A stretch of DNA of 64,000 bases from Colletotrichum lupini (taxonomy: Eukaryota; Ascomycota; Sordariomycetes; Glomerellales; Glomerellaceae), in NCBI RefSeq assembly GCF_023278565.1, contig NC_064673.1, positions 4,081,445 to 4,145,444 on the forward strand. Reading direction: 5' to 3'. This document shows positions 44,949 to 58,190 of the stretch, piece after piece. Position numbers and translations under genes: made by a program. How positions within the stretch are numbered: the first letter of the stretch is position 1; each line of letters begins with the position of its first letter. The notes under the pieces were generated by a model. The model was not told the DNA's origin and did not search any database. It was given only the letters and a program-made list of their open reading frames with translations.

Positions 44949-46030
44949 CTTAACACTCTACTTATCTATGCTAAGGATTTGTGTAAAGATAATAGCGGGA
45001 GGTAATATTAGTAAGCAAGGTAGGAAGCTTGCTAGGAAATAGAGGAGCGGAACACGGGGAAGATAAGCACTTACGTATTTATAGGTATAAATACTATTAT
45101 CCGGACTAGCTCCCCTAGTTACTAAGATACTAAGGAGCGTCCTCTAACTACCTATCCCCAATACTAAGGTTATTCGCGCAAGTTCAACCCCGAGTCTAGA
45201 TTACGTAAACTTAATTTCCCCATACGGTCCCCATGGGGTTTATTACTATCTCTTTGGGGAATGCGTAAACGAAGCGGGGAAAGAGCATAATATCCTAGGG
45301 TATCTTTCGACCGAGGCTATAAAAAAATAGCTAGAGGAGGAGCTCCCTTAAGCTAGTAGATTAGGTGCCTCATTAATTCAGAAGAATTAGCTAGGATCTT
45401 AACCTCTCGTTCTAGTCTATCTTTAATACGGTATAGTACAGCTTGCGCGTATTTAGACGAACTACTATATACTTATATACTACAACCTAAAAGCTAATTA
45501 TATAATAGCGCCCGTGTCTCGCCTATATATAATAGCTTAATAAAAGGATTAGAGTATAGACGTTATAATTTACGAAAAGCGATTTAAGTATCGTACTGTC
45601 CTGAGCGACGTCTTTATATAGGGAACCTTAAATCCTAGGTCGGTAGTACTCTTTATACATAAGCTCTGCTACAAATAGTAAGGGTACATACCCAAAGTCA
45701 TTTAATATCAGTTCGTCTTAAGATTCAGCGAATCCAACTCTATTTTCTCTCTATCGGGCCTACCCAGCGCACTGCCCAGGTTATCTTAGCTTCTTAGCTC
45801 CCTTAGCTCCCAAGCCGCTTGCGCCGCAGCTACAATTTCATATCGGACTCACTCACTTAATATAGATTAGCCCACGTCTATCGCTACCTAATAGTCCGGT
45901 ATTGTTATAGAAACACCCGAAGGAGTTGTATATTTAATAAAGTAGCGACATATTCTATATATAGCGTCTTTAATTAAGCCTATACTAGGTCGGTTAGATA
46001 CGAAGTAGAATTAAAGTTAATATTACGTAA
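44949..46030. other. RIP-edge intergenic DNA upstream of the dead transporter
   Basis: 1.1 kb, less AT-rich than its neighbours. It includes CCCCAT/ATGGGG-type repeats at 45220-45270 that could be old promoter elements of the transporter. No decodable frame was found. Confidence 0.4.
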
Positions 46031-49000
46031 CAAAGGGCGGGTATAGCAGACTACAAGAGGCACTCTACCAAAACACTTTTTTTATATATCAAAGCAAAAA
46101 TCGTATTTTATAATTACCCTACTACTTAGGATAGGGTCTAAACTAATATAATAACTTATAAATAAGGGTTATAGAGATTTATAACTTAAGAGATATTCTA
46201 ATTTCGTAATATATTAGACCGTATAATAGTATATAAAATTACGTAATATTATACCCCAATATAAAAGTTTTTCTTCTTTTTATAACTTTATTATAAAAAT
46301 AACTACTACTTTTTACCTTTTTATAAATAAAAATTACTCTTTATTTAAGTTATTAAATTAATAGCTCGCTTATAAATATTATAATATAAATTTATAATAA
46401 TTGCTAATCTTTATATAAAACGTTACTAAACTAATCGACTTTATAATACTTCTTTATAAAACTATTCTAAAACGACTAATTAATAATAATACTTATATAA
46501 GCTTTACCCTTTTTATATAATAAGAACGTATAAATATATAAGCCTCGATATTAATAAAATCTCTTTTTATAAGCTTAAAAGAGCGGGAACGAAGTATTTA
46601 ATAAATAAAAAAAGAGCTAAAATAATTATTAATAATTAATATCTTTATTATATTATATAATATATCCTTTTTTAAGAACGAACTTAACGGTTTCTAAGTA
46701 ACGACTTATATTAATATCTAAGTTATTAAGAAGTTTATTAAAAAGGTTTAGTTTAATCGCTTCTCGACGTTTACTTTATATTAAGATATAATACGATCTA
46801 TTATTTTATATTTTAAAATAAACTAATAAATTCTTTTAATAAAGTAAATAGTATTTTTAATTAATATAAAGAATTTTTATAATATTTTAAAGTATTATAA
46901 AATAGCATATAAAGCTATAAGTTTAGAGAGATTCTTTTTTAAAGCTACGATCTTATATAAAAAAATAATTACTAATTTTTTATTATTTTTTAAATTAAAA
47001 TTAAGTTGTTAGTTATTAAACCTTAGTTATTAAAAAAGAGAAAAGGTTATATAAAGCTAATTATAACTAAAACCTTAAATAAAACGACGTATAAAAATGT
47101 TCTAAAAACATAGCTTTTAATAAGTATTAATATTAAACTAATAATAAAAATTAAAGAGGAATTATTAGTTAAATAAGAAAAGAAGATCGTTAAGAAGGAG
47201 GTAAAAGTTAAAAAAAAGGTTAAAAAGGATAAAAACGATAAGAAAGACGAGATTATAGTAGTTTAATAAAAAAATAAAGTTTACGATAATAAATAACTTA
47301 GTATACTATAAAAATAAAAACGAGCATTCTTATTAATAAATAGTTTAAAATAAATTTTAATTATATTTATAATTCCGTTTTATCCTTGGTATTGCTCGTA
47401 ATTACGAAACTATTTAATATTTTAAAATTAATTCTAAAGTCTTTTAATCTCTATTTAACCTATATAATACCGCCCTATAGTTTACTAAATAAAATAACTT
47501 CTAATTAGAGCTTATTACGTATATATTACTTTAAACAAATATGAAGATATTAATATACTTTAAAATAAGGATAATTAGCCTTACTAAACTTCGTATTTTT
47601 AATTAATATAGTTAGGGAGCCCTTAATAATTAAAGTATAAATTTATAAAATAGCTTAAAAAAAATATGCGTCTAGATTATTACTATTCTAAATAGCGTTT
47701 AATAGTTATTAAACTTAGTTTTAGTTAATTAGCTATATAAAGTCTTATATAGTTAGTAATATAAGTTAATAGTATAGTTACTATAACTAACTAAAAATAA
47801 TATAAAGGCGACCTTTTTAATAACGAATTTAATAAGAGTTCTAAATTTATATAAAGTTAATAAAATTAAAACGAATTAGTAGTATATACGTAAATAGAAG
47901 TATAATCTAGTTAGAAAGTATATTTATATAAAATAGCCCTTAGAACTTAAGTAGTTAGAAGTATTCTTATAAACATAAGTATATTTATATATATTAAGAT
48001 ATATATTACTTATTTACTAATATACTAATTTATTTTAATAAAGACGATTTTATTAACTCTTACTTAATCTTAACGTTATAGATACTTTTACTAAATATTT
48101 AGTAATTATGGAATATAATTAGACTTTTTATTATTAAATAGTATTATAAAAAGTAGTAATAAATACTAAATATAAGAACGGTTTCTTTTCCTTAGTCTAA
48201 ACGAACTTATAATAATATAAATCCTTATTATTAAATAATAATAAGATATTATATAAGTATATTCCGGGATATATAAGTAAAAACCCCTATATAAAACTAT
48301 ATAATAAACCATAAATAAGTATTAATACTAGTATAAATTTTAAATCTAAATAATAAAAGCTTATTATACGTATTTAAAAACTAAATATAATTTAGTTTAG
48401 GAGTTATAAACCTTTTATAACGGTACCTTATCTTACTTAACTAATTTTAAACTTATTATAAAAAGGTTTTATAATATATAAAGTATAGTTTTCTTAGCTA
48501 ATAATATAAGCTTATTAATAAACTTATATATAAGAATACTCTCTACCGTACCCTTTAGTATAATAAGTAACTTTTAATATATTAAAAAAGAACTTTTCTA
48601 ATCGTTATTATATAATTACGAGCTATTTTAGTATTTATCGTTATTAAAGCTAATTTTATTAACGAAGTATTAATAATCCTATAGCCGTAATTATAAATCC
48701 TTTAGACTAGAGTTAAAAAAGGATATTTTTATTATTTAAGTATTATTAAAAGAATAATTCTTAAATACGAATTAATAGATCCTTAGAAAAAACCGTACGC
48801 TCTTTTTATTATAAGTCCTATTTCGTAAGTTAACGTTTAAAAGTTCGCTTTATAATTCTAATATTAGAAACTATAAAGATATATATAATAATTATATTAT
48901 AAGTCTAATTACCCTCTAACTTTATAATAATTATCGTTCGATATAATAAAAGATTAATACGTAATCGTACTATTCTAAGAAAGTAATAATATATAAAATA

Positions 49001-50880
49001 AGAAACTAAGAAAGAAATTTTAAGTAAGGGGTAAATATTTATATATAATTATAATAGTATATAGGGGTATCTTTTTATTTATAAAGTCTTATAAGTATAT
49101 ATATAAAAATATAGATACTTACGGGGATCTATAACGCTAAAAAGGATAGAAAAATATATAACGATAATATATAATAAATAAAAGTTCTATAATTTTATTA
49201 GAAATGTTAAACTTTAGGGGGAGCTTTTATACAGTTAGTTACGGCCTCTTATAGGCTAAACTAAGTATATATACTCTAGTTTATAATTAATAAGTACTTT
49301 ATAACTCCGTAAGGGCCTTATTACCTAGGTATTAAGCTTAATTATACTATGTTTTAATATATATATATATAAACTCTTATACTATACCGTATAAAAATAT
49401 CGAATTAATTACTTTTTATTTAGAGTTTATATAAGTTAGTAACGCTCCTTATAATTTTATATACTATTATATATACTTTTTTTATTATTTTTAGCTTACT
49501 TAGCTACTTATTTAAGGGCTTTTATTATTATATAGAGGTATATAGCGGGGATAGTACTTAGAAACTTAAATAGAGCGCCGATATAGACTTTACTACGGCC
49601 CTTATAGTTATAACCGCGCTTAATAACCTTAATAAGCGTATTATAAGCTAATACGAACTATTAATAAACTATAAATAGATATAAAGTAGTATAAGGTAAC
49701 GTATAAGTAATAATAAGAAGTATAACGAGTATATACTCGTATATAATAAATATATAATTATAACTAGAGCAGCCCTTACTTATAAAAATAACGTAATTAA
49801 TAAAAATACTTTTATTAGCTTTATAATAGGTATATGACTCGGTACTAATCTTAGCGTTATTATATATAGTTATTTAAATAGTATTAGTAGCCTAAGTACG
49901 AGTTATAATAATATCCGGGGGTATATAATAGCTATTTTTAATAATTTTAGAATTAAGCTTAATCTAACGCTAGGGCTAGATTATACGGGTTAGTATAGTA
50001 ATATTAGATAGTATAGGGTAATATATACTAATTTATATAATACTAAAGTTATAAATCTAATAAAAAGTCTTTAAAAAGGAAAATAAAGAGCTTATAAATA
50101 ATATAAGAATCCGTATAATAAAGAAGCTATTATATAGAGGTATATATATTAATAAGGAGGTAAGAGGTTATTTTATAGGATATAAGGTTGTTAAGGTATT
50201 ATATAAGTCAATATACAGGGACCATTAGGAGCTATATACCCTTAATACGGGCCGGAACGCTATATTAAGCGCTTATTATAAATATTATATAGTATACGTA
50301 ATTATTAAAAAAGGGAGTATCCTATACGAAATTATTAGTATATATACGTAAATAGTTAATACTAAAGAAAAAAGTAAATAAAAAGAATTAAATTATAAAT
50401 AAATATATATGCATAATTATACTTATAATTGCGCGTATATTAGCTTAAAAAGAAGTATAATTACTAATTAATAAAAATTGCACTAGTAATTGCGCATAAA
50501 ATTGCCTAATTATACCTAATTAATATTTCTAATTAGTAAATTGCGAATATTATACTTATAATTGCGTATATGATTAGGTAATAGTAATAAAAATAAAGTA
50601 AAAAAGGGTATAAAATATAATAAAGTAAAATATAATCGCTAATAAGTAAGTATAGGGGTATAAGTAGATTACTTACCTTACTTAAGGAATATTAAGTTAG
50701 TTAAGAAAAAAGGGAAATTAATTAATAATAGAAATTAATAAGGAGGATATGCCCCCTAATTACCCTACTTTTACTAAGTAGCATAACCGCCCTTATATAA
50801 CTACTACTACTTACGGTCGTAAGTAATTCCTTATAATAATATACGGGATTTATTATAATATTTATTTATATATATAAAAA
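46031..50880. other. Extremely AT-rich RIP-mutated repeat DNA, unclassified
   Basis: Nearly free of CpA and TpG. Around 48200-49250 a forward frame with only TAG/TAA stops can be traced in pieces (GYFYYLSIIKRIILKYELID, then FALISPISQVNV-like), suggesting a decayed transposon gene that I cannot name. 50410-50580 holds two direct copies of a block containing TTATACTTATAATTGCG. No reliable boundaries or terminal repeats were found. Confidence 0.45.
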
Positions 50881-52669
50881 AGTCGCGCTATTGATGCCTA
50901 AAATTTATAGTAGCCGTAGGTCTATTGGAAAGAACGGTTTTGGCGGAGTGCCTCTTGCAGTCTGCCGTAGGCGGGCAACGACTGACTGAACTGTTACTGC
51001 TATGCGACTCTATTGGCCTGATGCGCCCTCCGCCTGGGGACTTTTGCTGGGGTAACGCGGGGGGTGGAGGTGACACTTCCGATCCGAAGTTCTGGTTCAT
51101 TCCCCGCTTTTTCTGACGGTGACTGCAACCTGTCATCCGCGCGCTGGCATATGGTCTGAGCAGACCGTGATACTTTGTCACTTCATTAGGTACCTTACTC
51201 GGACACAGCCGATTCAGCAATATCTGTGTCCTCTACATGCGTGACAGCACCGAAGCAGCTGTGACACTTGATTCTGCTCTCACAAAGGTCCTCATTGTTA
51301 GTCGGATGTAGACACTAAACCGAGGTACTTACGCAAGTTGGAGATGACGAGGAATCCCTCGGGTTCCATTTGTCAGGTCAAGGCACACCTCGGTCGACTT
51401 AGGCCGAAGGCCAAGACAAAACATAGTTTGCCCAGCCTTGGTAAACGCCACCAAATATTCATTCCACCACTCAGGTAGGTTTCCCTGAGGGCTAAGGTAT
51501 GTGGCACGCACACTCAAGTCTCAATGGAAGAGCATCTGGGGTTTGGGATGTATACCAGAATCGAAAGACAGTGTGTGGTTCCTGCTTCAATCCTGGGAAG
51601 TGTGTTCTCTTCGGTAAGCCTGGAATTGTCTACTTCAGAAACCTCTACGCCATCGCACATCCTGCACAGCAAGTCGAAAGGGGCTCGTGGCGCTCGACTT
51701 CCCAACGACCCTCGCAATGCATAAGTGCCTCGGTGGCACACTTCAGTAGTAGAATGTCCATAGTTGAACCACCACCCTAAAAACGTGCACGGAAAATTTC
51801 ATAAGTCAAATTTACTGAGCAATCATATCTACGTATGGAGACAATGTGTAGAGAGCAGCCGATTTCGTGAATGCGGACTGACAACCGGGGTGATGGGAAA
51901 TTTTCCTATGGATTGACCATCTAGCTTCTCGACCAGTTAATCTGCAAAAGGACATCGATCAAGTTCTCTGATGGGGAATCATTAGAGACTCAGGCCTCGA
52001 CCCGGTCTAAAATGTTTCAAAGCGGCGTGGTGATAGGGGGTAAAAGACGGACCTGCTGAGAAACATCACTCTCTTTACCACCTAATACAAAGTAAGCAAA
52101 GAAAATATTTCATGCATGGTTGCTAAGATCGGGCAAATTAATGTTATCTACCGGAGACCCTACAAACATTGCATTCATAATTTCCCATCGGGTGCCTTGG
52201 GAACTTGGGGAGCAGCCCGCGTCATCGAAACGAACCAAAGAGAACATGAAGTTGACCCTTTTGGTTAAGGATACTAAGTTCAGACTTGTAATTTTTCGAT
52301 CCTGGAGATGATTGTGAAGATGCCTAGTGCGATTTATCACAAAGCAAGAATGAAGTAGGAGCCATCTATGCAGAAAGTGGCTTGACTTTTTGTAGTAAGG
52401 GGCAGTAACGCGCAGCGTTACGGGTAGCGCTGGGAGATGACCTACTTACTCAAAATACTATGACTGCTGAATCAAGAACCCGTCAAGAATCAACAAAAAC
52501 TCAACAAAGGGACCAATCAGTATAGTGTTTGGTTCAGGACTGTGATGCGAATGTTGATTGCTTTCTCTTTAGTACTTAACTAGGTATGCAACCGATTTGT
52601 GTTGCAAAGCAGACTTCCAGCATATGCCATGTCGAGACTGTTTCAGATCCAGACACACAACGGAACATA
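50881..52669. other. Start of a non-RIP island; no supported gene
   Basis: Normal composition resumes sharply near 50885. Small frames on both strands (for example 50888-51220 minus) lack family resemblance. A short perfect palindrome lies at 52405-52421 (GTAACGC-GCA-GCGTTAC). Confidence 0.5.
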
Positions 52670-53389
52670 TCATTTCGACCCAACTCCAGGCTGAGGGCCA
52701 ATTCTGCTGTCCCACGGGAAGCCTCCTTCTGATAGTTCACTTCTCTTCTTTCTTGTTGATATGACCACCACGCACGAGTGCTCCGTCGCATTAAGACTGA
52801 TTAAATGGTAGATACCACGAGCCAGGTGTTTAGTCACCTGCGTGACGACATGGTGAACGTGTTCATTAGTGCCAGTGCGTAGCATGTAGAAGTCCGAATC
52901 GCCGTTCACGTTAACGTAGATTATGTCAACCTTGCTAATGTCGATGTACCCTGTGGTCCCGTTCGGCCATCTAATCGGGTCGCAATGGGTCGACAGGTTG
53001 ACATGGTAGAGCACTGGAGTGGTCATTAGAATCGATTCTGGCGCTGCTTCAAGCTGAGGGTCTTGGTTGTCCCATGGAAAGCCCTCTTCCAATAGTTCGT
53101 TCCGCGTCTTCACCGTCGACACAACCATCACGCACGAGTACTCCGTAATATTGAGGCTGATCAGTTGATAAAGACCACGAGTCACGTGCCTATTCACCTG
53201 CCGCAAGAGAGGAACGTGTCCCTCGGCGCCGATGCGCAGGCTGTGAAAGTCCGAGTCGCCGATCGTGTTTGTGTTAATGAAGTCAACATTAACTTTGCTA
53301 ATATTTGCCTGCTCGACAGTTTGATGCGGGGTCGGCCAAGAAGCCGGGTTAGTTGAGGGGTCAACCGAATAATCAGCTGGAGCTGCCAT
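52670..53389 (-). CDS. Hypothetical protein built of two divergent copies of one ~95-aa unit
   Basis: Single frame of 239 aa, ATG at 53389. Unit 1 (about residues 27-118) and unit 2 (about 145-238) align throughout: ISKVNVDFINTNTIGDSDFH with ISKVDIIYVNVNGDSDFY, GLYQLISLNITEYSCVMVVS with GIYHLISLNATEHSCVVVIS, and EGFPWDNQDPQ with GGFPWDSRIGPQ. Each unit has one Cys and looks like alternating beta strands. No signal peptide or membrane segment is present. I recognise no family. A TATA box (TATAAAAG) sits about 105 bp upstream. Selection on both copies is suggested because core residues are kept while linkers diverge. It lies between two RIP regions but is not RIP-mutated itself. Confidence 0.65.
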   Translation of the reverse strand: MAAPADYSVDPSTNPASWPTPHQTVEQANISKVNVDFINTNTIGDSDFHSLRIGAEGHVPLLRQVNRHVTRGLYQLISLNITEYSCVMVVSTVKTRNELLEEGFPWDNQDPQLEAAPESILMTTPVLYHVNLSTHCDPIRWPNGTTGYIDISKVDIIYVNVNGDSDFYMLRTGTNEHVHHVVTQVTKHLARGIYHLISLNATEHSCVVVISTRKKRSELSEGGFPWDSRIGPQPGVGSK

Positions 53390-56300
53390 GTTGCGCGGGG
53401 GTGGTGACGCAGTCCAAAAAGATGTTTTTTTCGTTGGGGGTTTCCGGAAATGCAGTTTCGAATGTATTGAGGGAGAAAATATGCCGATGTTGCACTTTTA
53501 TATGCGTCCTTTGTCTTAGTAAGGCAGTGACGTGATGACCATATTGGAGTTTTGGTCATAGTTGATTCGGTCTCGCGAGTCTTGACTGGTCAGCCGTACA
53601 TGGATTGGTTGTTGGACGAGACTTTTTGTAGGCCTGTCTCATTCAGTGGCTTCGACACACTCTTTTGATTTCTAGATAGAGCGAGAGAGCGCCGAAAAAG
53701 CCGAAAGGATAGGATCCGGCGATATTCTACGAAGGTCATAGTCTATTCACTACCTCATCCATTCATTCTCAGCTTCAGTTTAATTGCCATGGTATATACG
53801 TCAGCATGCGATCGGACCTTTGGTGGTAAGGGCCAAGATCGCGTCTGTGACTTCTGCGTATGGAGAAGGAAAGAGGACGAAGTAGTAGAAGCCCAAAAGG
53901 ACCGCTAGGTAAAGGTTTTGAGTGGAATGGCCGCTTGTTTGGTCCTGACTGTCTTCTATATCCACCCCTTGTACCGAGTGCTCGAAATTCAACAGATAGA
54001 ATGTGGGAGCCCAGAGTGGTACCCTACTGACAATAGGTGATGAGTGCCCCCCTCTTCCCAAGTTTATGAACTACGGCTAGTGTCACTGCGAGTGCCAGTA
54101 TCATGGAATATCAAATGATGCGAGAAGGCGGGCAGCCGAAACTGGCAGCTGCTTAATGCCAGTGGTGAGAGTATGGGTGGTATGAAATACGGCCAGGAAG
54201 TCTGTGCCGGTGGGAGGCTGGAGTGCTTGCACCTAGACCATCGCTGAAATCAGGAAATACAAGAGGACGGACGCCGAGTCCAGCTCCCAATTTCATATTT
54301 CCTTGAATTTAGGTGCGGAGGAGACCGGGAAATTCTGTTCCATTACTTGACCATTTGGATCGTATCTGCTTAATAAGACTGGTATTTGAACCCCAAATAT
54401 CCTCTCGTATTGAAAGATTCTTTATTTGGCGTCGATGTGTCAAGTTGATGGGTTCTAAGTTGGCAGACCAAACTTGCATCCACTCGGTGCCTGTTATCGC
54501 GAGACATAGCCTCGCAAATCACATTCGTGCAATCTAACCGAACTATCTTCTCTGCTGAGTATGATAAAGGAGGCTCCGAAGGTCTCGCGAGCTAGGACAT
54601 AATGGTCGTTACAACGGCCCGTCGGAACGAGCAATGGCCTACTCTCGAGATAGAAACGGAAGGTCGAATTGCTGTTGGTGGTTACTCCCAACCTAAGGAG
54701 GACGTATCTCCACAATTGTTTGCCGAGAATTCTACGATCTCAGAGTCTTGAAAGCGGTGCCGAAACGTTCTTCCTTATTGACTTATGGTCAAATCGCACT
54801 GGAAGGTCAGAGTTGGACAGTGCCAACAGAACTTGAGAGATAAGTCTGTCATATTCATCCACCTGAATTCGGGACGTCTAAACACTTGTGGCCTGTCGTA
54901 CCTTGTGTGGGAAATCTGTATATGCTAGGTACAGATCAATATACCTTCCATACCTAACTATAATCCCTGCAGGTGTGTTAAGACACCTCACTTGATTCTA
55001 ACAAACTCTTTTCAGAGCAAGGCTTGGGGCCATCGATGTATACAGCTCTTTTTACGAACAATCGCAATTAGATAAGGACCGAAAACATAAATTGAAAAAC
55101 TATAAAGGCTTAGCTTCTTCCTCTCTTTAGCGCATAAGAAATAGCGCAATCACAATCATCTCTCGTTTCTAGAGTCATACCCATCTTCTCCAAAACAATT
55201 ACTACACCGTAATCCTGATAGGATCCTTCATTCAAACAACTTAAGTATTCTTCCTGCCAAGGTAGCCGCCAGTTTTCGTTCCATTCAGTCAATTCCAAAA
55301 TTTCTGACTCTCATAGCGCTCTTTATCTTCCTGACCACCAACATGGTTAAGACCACTTCCGTTTCTCCAGTGACCAACGAGACCCAAACACCAACCTTGG
55401 TGGTAGCCCTCATTTTTGTTTGCAGTGAGAAGAGCCTTCGAAATAAATGTGTGGCGGATCCGTAGGTGCACCAACACTGGCGACATTCAACATGATGTTT
55501 TAGGCGACCATTGCAGGGATAAGACAAAGTGCTCCTGTGAGCTTCCTTGCAGTAATCCAAGGATCTGTTGAGGTCGCACGATTGAGCTTTAAGTTTCGGG
55601 ATACTGACTTGCGTTTTCGGAGGTGGGAGGAGGGACGTCAAATACTTATGTATCAACGAGATCAGTGAAACCCAAAGCCTGCATCAATCATTACAATTCT
55701 GCACCTAAAGATGCTGGTTCTCAATTGATACATCTGCAATCAGACAACGGATGGCCATATCAGATAAATCCTCTATCTATCCCCAGAATCGTTGGAGAGA
55801 ATAAAGAAGGACACGCAGCCTCAAAGAGAAGACGGATCGCATGTATCGACCAACAACGCTCTCTCAGCTTTGATCTGGCGGAGCATAATGGCAGCACCGT
55901 TCGATGCGGCCCAGCTGGACGAGAGCGAGAAAAATGTCTTGAATATTGCCATCGACGGCCGAACACGAATTCGGCCATCGGTCCACCTGGAAGCCATGGG
56001 CAGCAGGTTCCTCAGCTTCATCCAGGTAGAGCACCCCATCAAGGAGATTCTCGAGAGCGACAACCTCACAGCCTTGTCTTTGCTAATCCGCAGAGCTATT
56101 ATTGCAATAGGTAGATAAGAAAGTCAGAGGTTCCTTCATCAATGTTGTCATTAAGCTTGTGAACAACAAGAATGATCTTGGCGCACTGATTTCAACATTA
56201 TTCTTAGATGCGCGCTTGGCCAGAAGTACGCACATACATATTGGGAAACGTTCAAGATAACGATCTAGAGTGGGGCCATGCTCTGGGAGGCAAAATTGCG

Positions 56301-56520
56301 GCTGTTCGCTGATATAGCTGCGGCATTTTGAATGGCATGCATATTATGTACCCTTAATATCCTAATAGAGGCCGCGAAATGCTGATTAATACCCCCTACA
56401 AAAGTTATTTGCAGAAGCTTTAGAATGACTCGATCTGAACTAGATATGCGCAACGTCGATAAAGTGACAGACTAATGTTAATGGGTTAGAATTTAAGAAA
56501 TGGCTATCGTCGAATCCAAA
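53390..56520. other. Non-RIP subtelomeric DNA without supported genes
   Basis: 3.1 kb. Several short frames (53801-54061 minus, 55285-55656 minus, 55888-56118 plus) are coding-like over part of their length, but none has a recognisable domain or a clear exon partner. They may be gene remnants. The frame starting MAAPFDAAQLDESEKNVLNI at 55888 is the most protein-like. Composition is normal until about 56520. Confidence 0.45.
53495..53502 (-). promoter_or_regulatory. TATA box upstream of the two-unit hypothetical gene
   Basis: TATAAAAG on the reverse strand, about 105 bp before the ATG at 53389. Spacing and exact consensus are plausible for a fungal core promoter. Inferred from sequence only. 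Confidence 0.5.
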
Positions 56521-56546
56521 CCCGTACTAATCGAGCACTTGTATAA

Positions 56547-56565
56547 CGGGCGCCTTCGGCGCCCG
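56547..56565. repeat. GC hairpin, 8-bp stem with TTC loop
   Basis: CGGGCGCC-TTC-GGCGCCCG is a perfect palindrome with a three-base loop. It is followed by a GC-rich tract with repeated GTACG and CGGGC words to about 56670. It stands at the edge of the terminal AT-rich region. Confidence 0.85.
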
Positions 56566-56707
56566 CCCCGCTTTTCTTTAGGGTACGTGCGCGGGCGCGC
56601 AGGTACACGGGCCCGATATTAAAAAAAAGGTAGTACGTACGCGAGCATAAGTACGGGCGAGTATATACGTAATTTATTACTTTTATAGCTATAAAGCATA
56701 GGTTACT

Positions 56708-56722
56708 CCCCCCCCCCCCCCC
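56708..56722. repeat. Run of 15 C
   Basis: Uninterrupted poly-C within AT-rich DNA, directly before CTAGCTAAC. Its length is probably uncertain in the assembly. Confidence 0.8.
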
Positions 56723-56924
56723 TAGCTAACTAACGGCTTATAACTATCAAGTAGGCTAAATGGGCTTAGGTTTAGGAAATTTTAAGAATTTCGCATACTT
56801 TTTACTTAAAAAAAGGTATATTTTAACAAAGCGAGAAATTAATAAAAGTATTACTATATTATAACTACTTAGTTATTACTTTTTAATATATATAAATAAA
56901 TTATTTTTTTTATTTATAAAATAT

Positions 56925-57039
56925 AATATTACTTAACCACCGTGGCTACTAAATATTACTTTATTACCGTGGCCACTTAATATTACTTTACTACCGTAGC
57001 CACTTAATATTACTTCACTACTATAGCCGCCTAATATTA
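56925..57039 (+). repeat. 27-bp tandem repeat, four units
   Basis: Units start at 56925, 56952, 56979 and 57006, with consensus AATATTACTTTACTACCGTA then GCCACTT, followed by a partial AATATTA. Differences between units are mostly C/T and G/A. A single further unit lies at 59565-59591, on the far side of the palindrome region. Confidence 0.9.
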
Positions 57040-57229
57040 ATAAAAGAAAGTTTTTTTAAATAATTTAATATAAATAAAAATAAGTAAAGAAGTTTACGGA
57101 ATTCTTTGAGCTATTAAGTAATTACTAAAAAAAATTAAATAAAACTTAAGAAATTCTTTTATTTAAGAAGTAATGCCTAAAAGATCTTTTATTTAATAAG
57201 TGATAACTAAAAGAATTAACTAAAATCTT

Positions 57230-58190
57230 GAAATTCTTTTGTGCGCTAGGTCGCTAACGAAAGAATTAAGTATTTATAAATTCTTTTATATACTAGGTCG
57301 CTAACGAAAGAATCGAGTATTTATAAATTCTTTCGTACGCTAGGTCGCTAATAAAAAAATCGAGTACTTATAAATTCTTTTATACGCTAGGTTATAAATA
57401 AAAGAATCGAGTACTTATAAATTCTTTTATTCGCTAGGTCGCTAATAAAAGAATCGAGTACTTATAAATTCTTTTATGCGCTAGGTCGCGAACGAAAGAA
57501 TTAACTAAAATCTTAAATTAACTAAAATCTTAAAATTCTTTCGTTCGCTCTGTAATAAACGAAAGAATTAACTAAAATCTTAAATTAACTAAAATCTTAA
57601 AATTCTTTCGTTCGCTAGGTCGCTAACGAAAGAATTAACTAAAATCTTAAATTAACTAAAATTTTAAAATTCTTTTGTTCGCTATATAGTATACAAAAAA
57701 ATTGGGTAAAATACTAAAATTCTTTCGTTCGCTATGTAGTATACGAAAGAATTGGGCAAAATCTTAGTAATTCTTTTGTTCGCTATGTGGTGAACGAAAG
57801 AATTAACTAAAATCTAGAATTAATTAAAATCTTAAATTAACTAAAATCTCGAAATTCTTTCGTTCGCTAGGTCGCTAACAAAAGAATCGAGTACTTATAA
57901 ACTCTTTCGTACGCTAGGTCGCGAACGAAAGAATTAATTAAAATCTTAGTAATCCTTTCGGTCGCTAAGTATTAAATAAAAGAATTAACTAAACTCTTAG
58001 TAATCCTTTCGGTCGCTAGGTGTTAAATAAAACAATTAACTAAAATCTTAAAATTCTTTCGTCCGTTACGTAGTAACTAAAAGTATATAGCAAACTTACG
58101 ATATTCTTCCGTCCGTCGCGTAGTAACTAAAAGAATTATATAAACTTACCGTATTCTTTTATCTATTACGTAGTAACTGATAGAAATAAG
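57230..58190. repeat. Palindrome array 1: ~36-bp hairpin units with short spacers
   Basis: Each unit is AATTCTTTCGTTCGC, a short centre such as TAGGTCGC or TATGTAGT, then the inverted arm (TAACGAAAGAATT). 57601-57635 is a good example. Units alternate with spacers of two kinds: repeats of AACTAAAATCTTAA, or CGAGTACTTATAA. Towards the right the centre changes to GTCCGTTACGTAGTAACT. No coding frame spans it. Confidence 0.85.

Noticed and set aside
53801..54061. 86-codon reverse frame with a hydrophobic stretch
   Set aside because: No start context, no exon partner and no recognisable family; could be a remnant, but unsupported.
55888..56118. Forward frame beginning MAAPFDAAQLDESEKN as an ankyrin-type protein
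   Set aside because: Short, and I could not find the ankyrin consensus in it.
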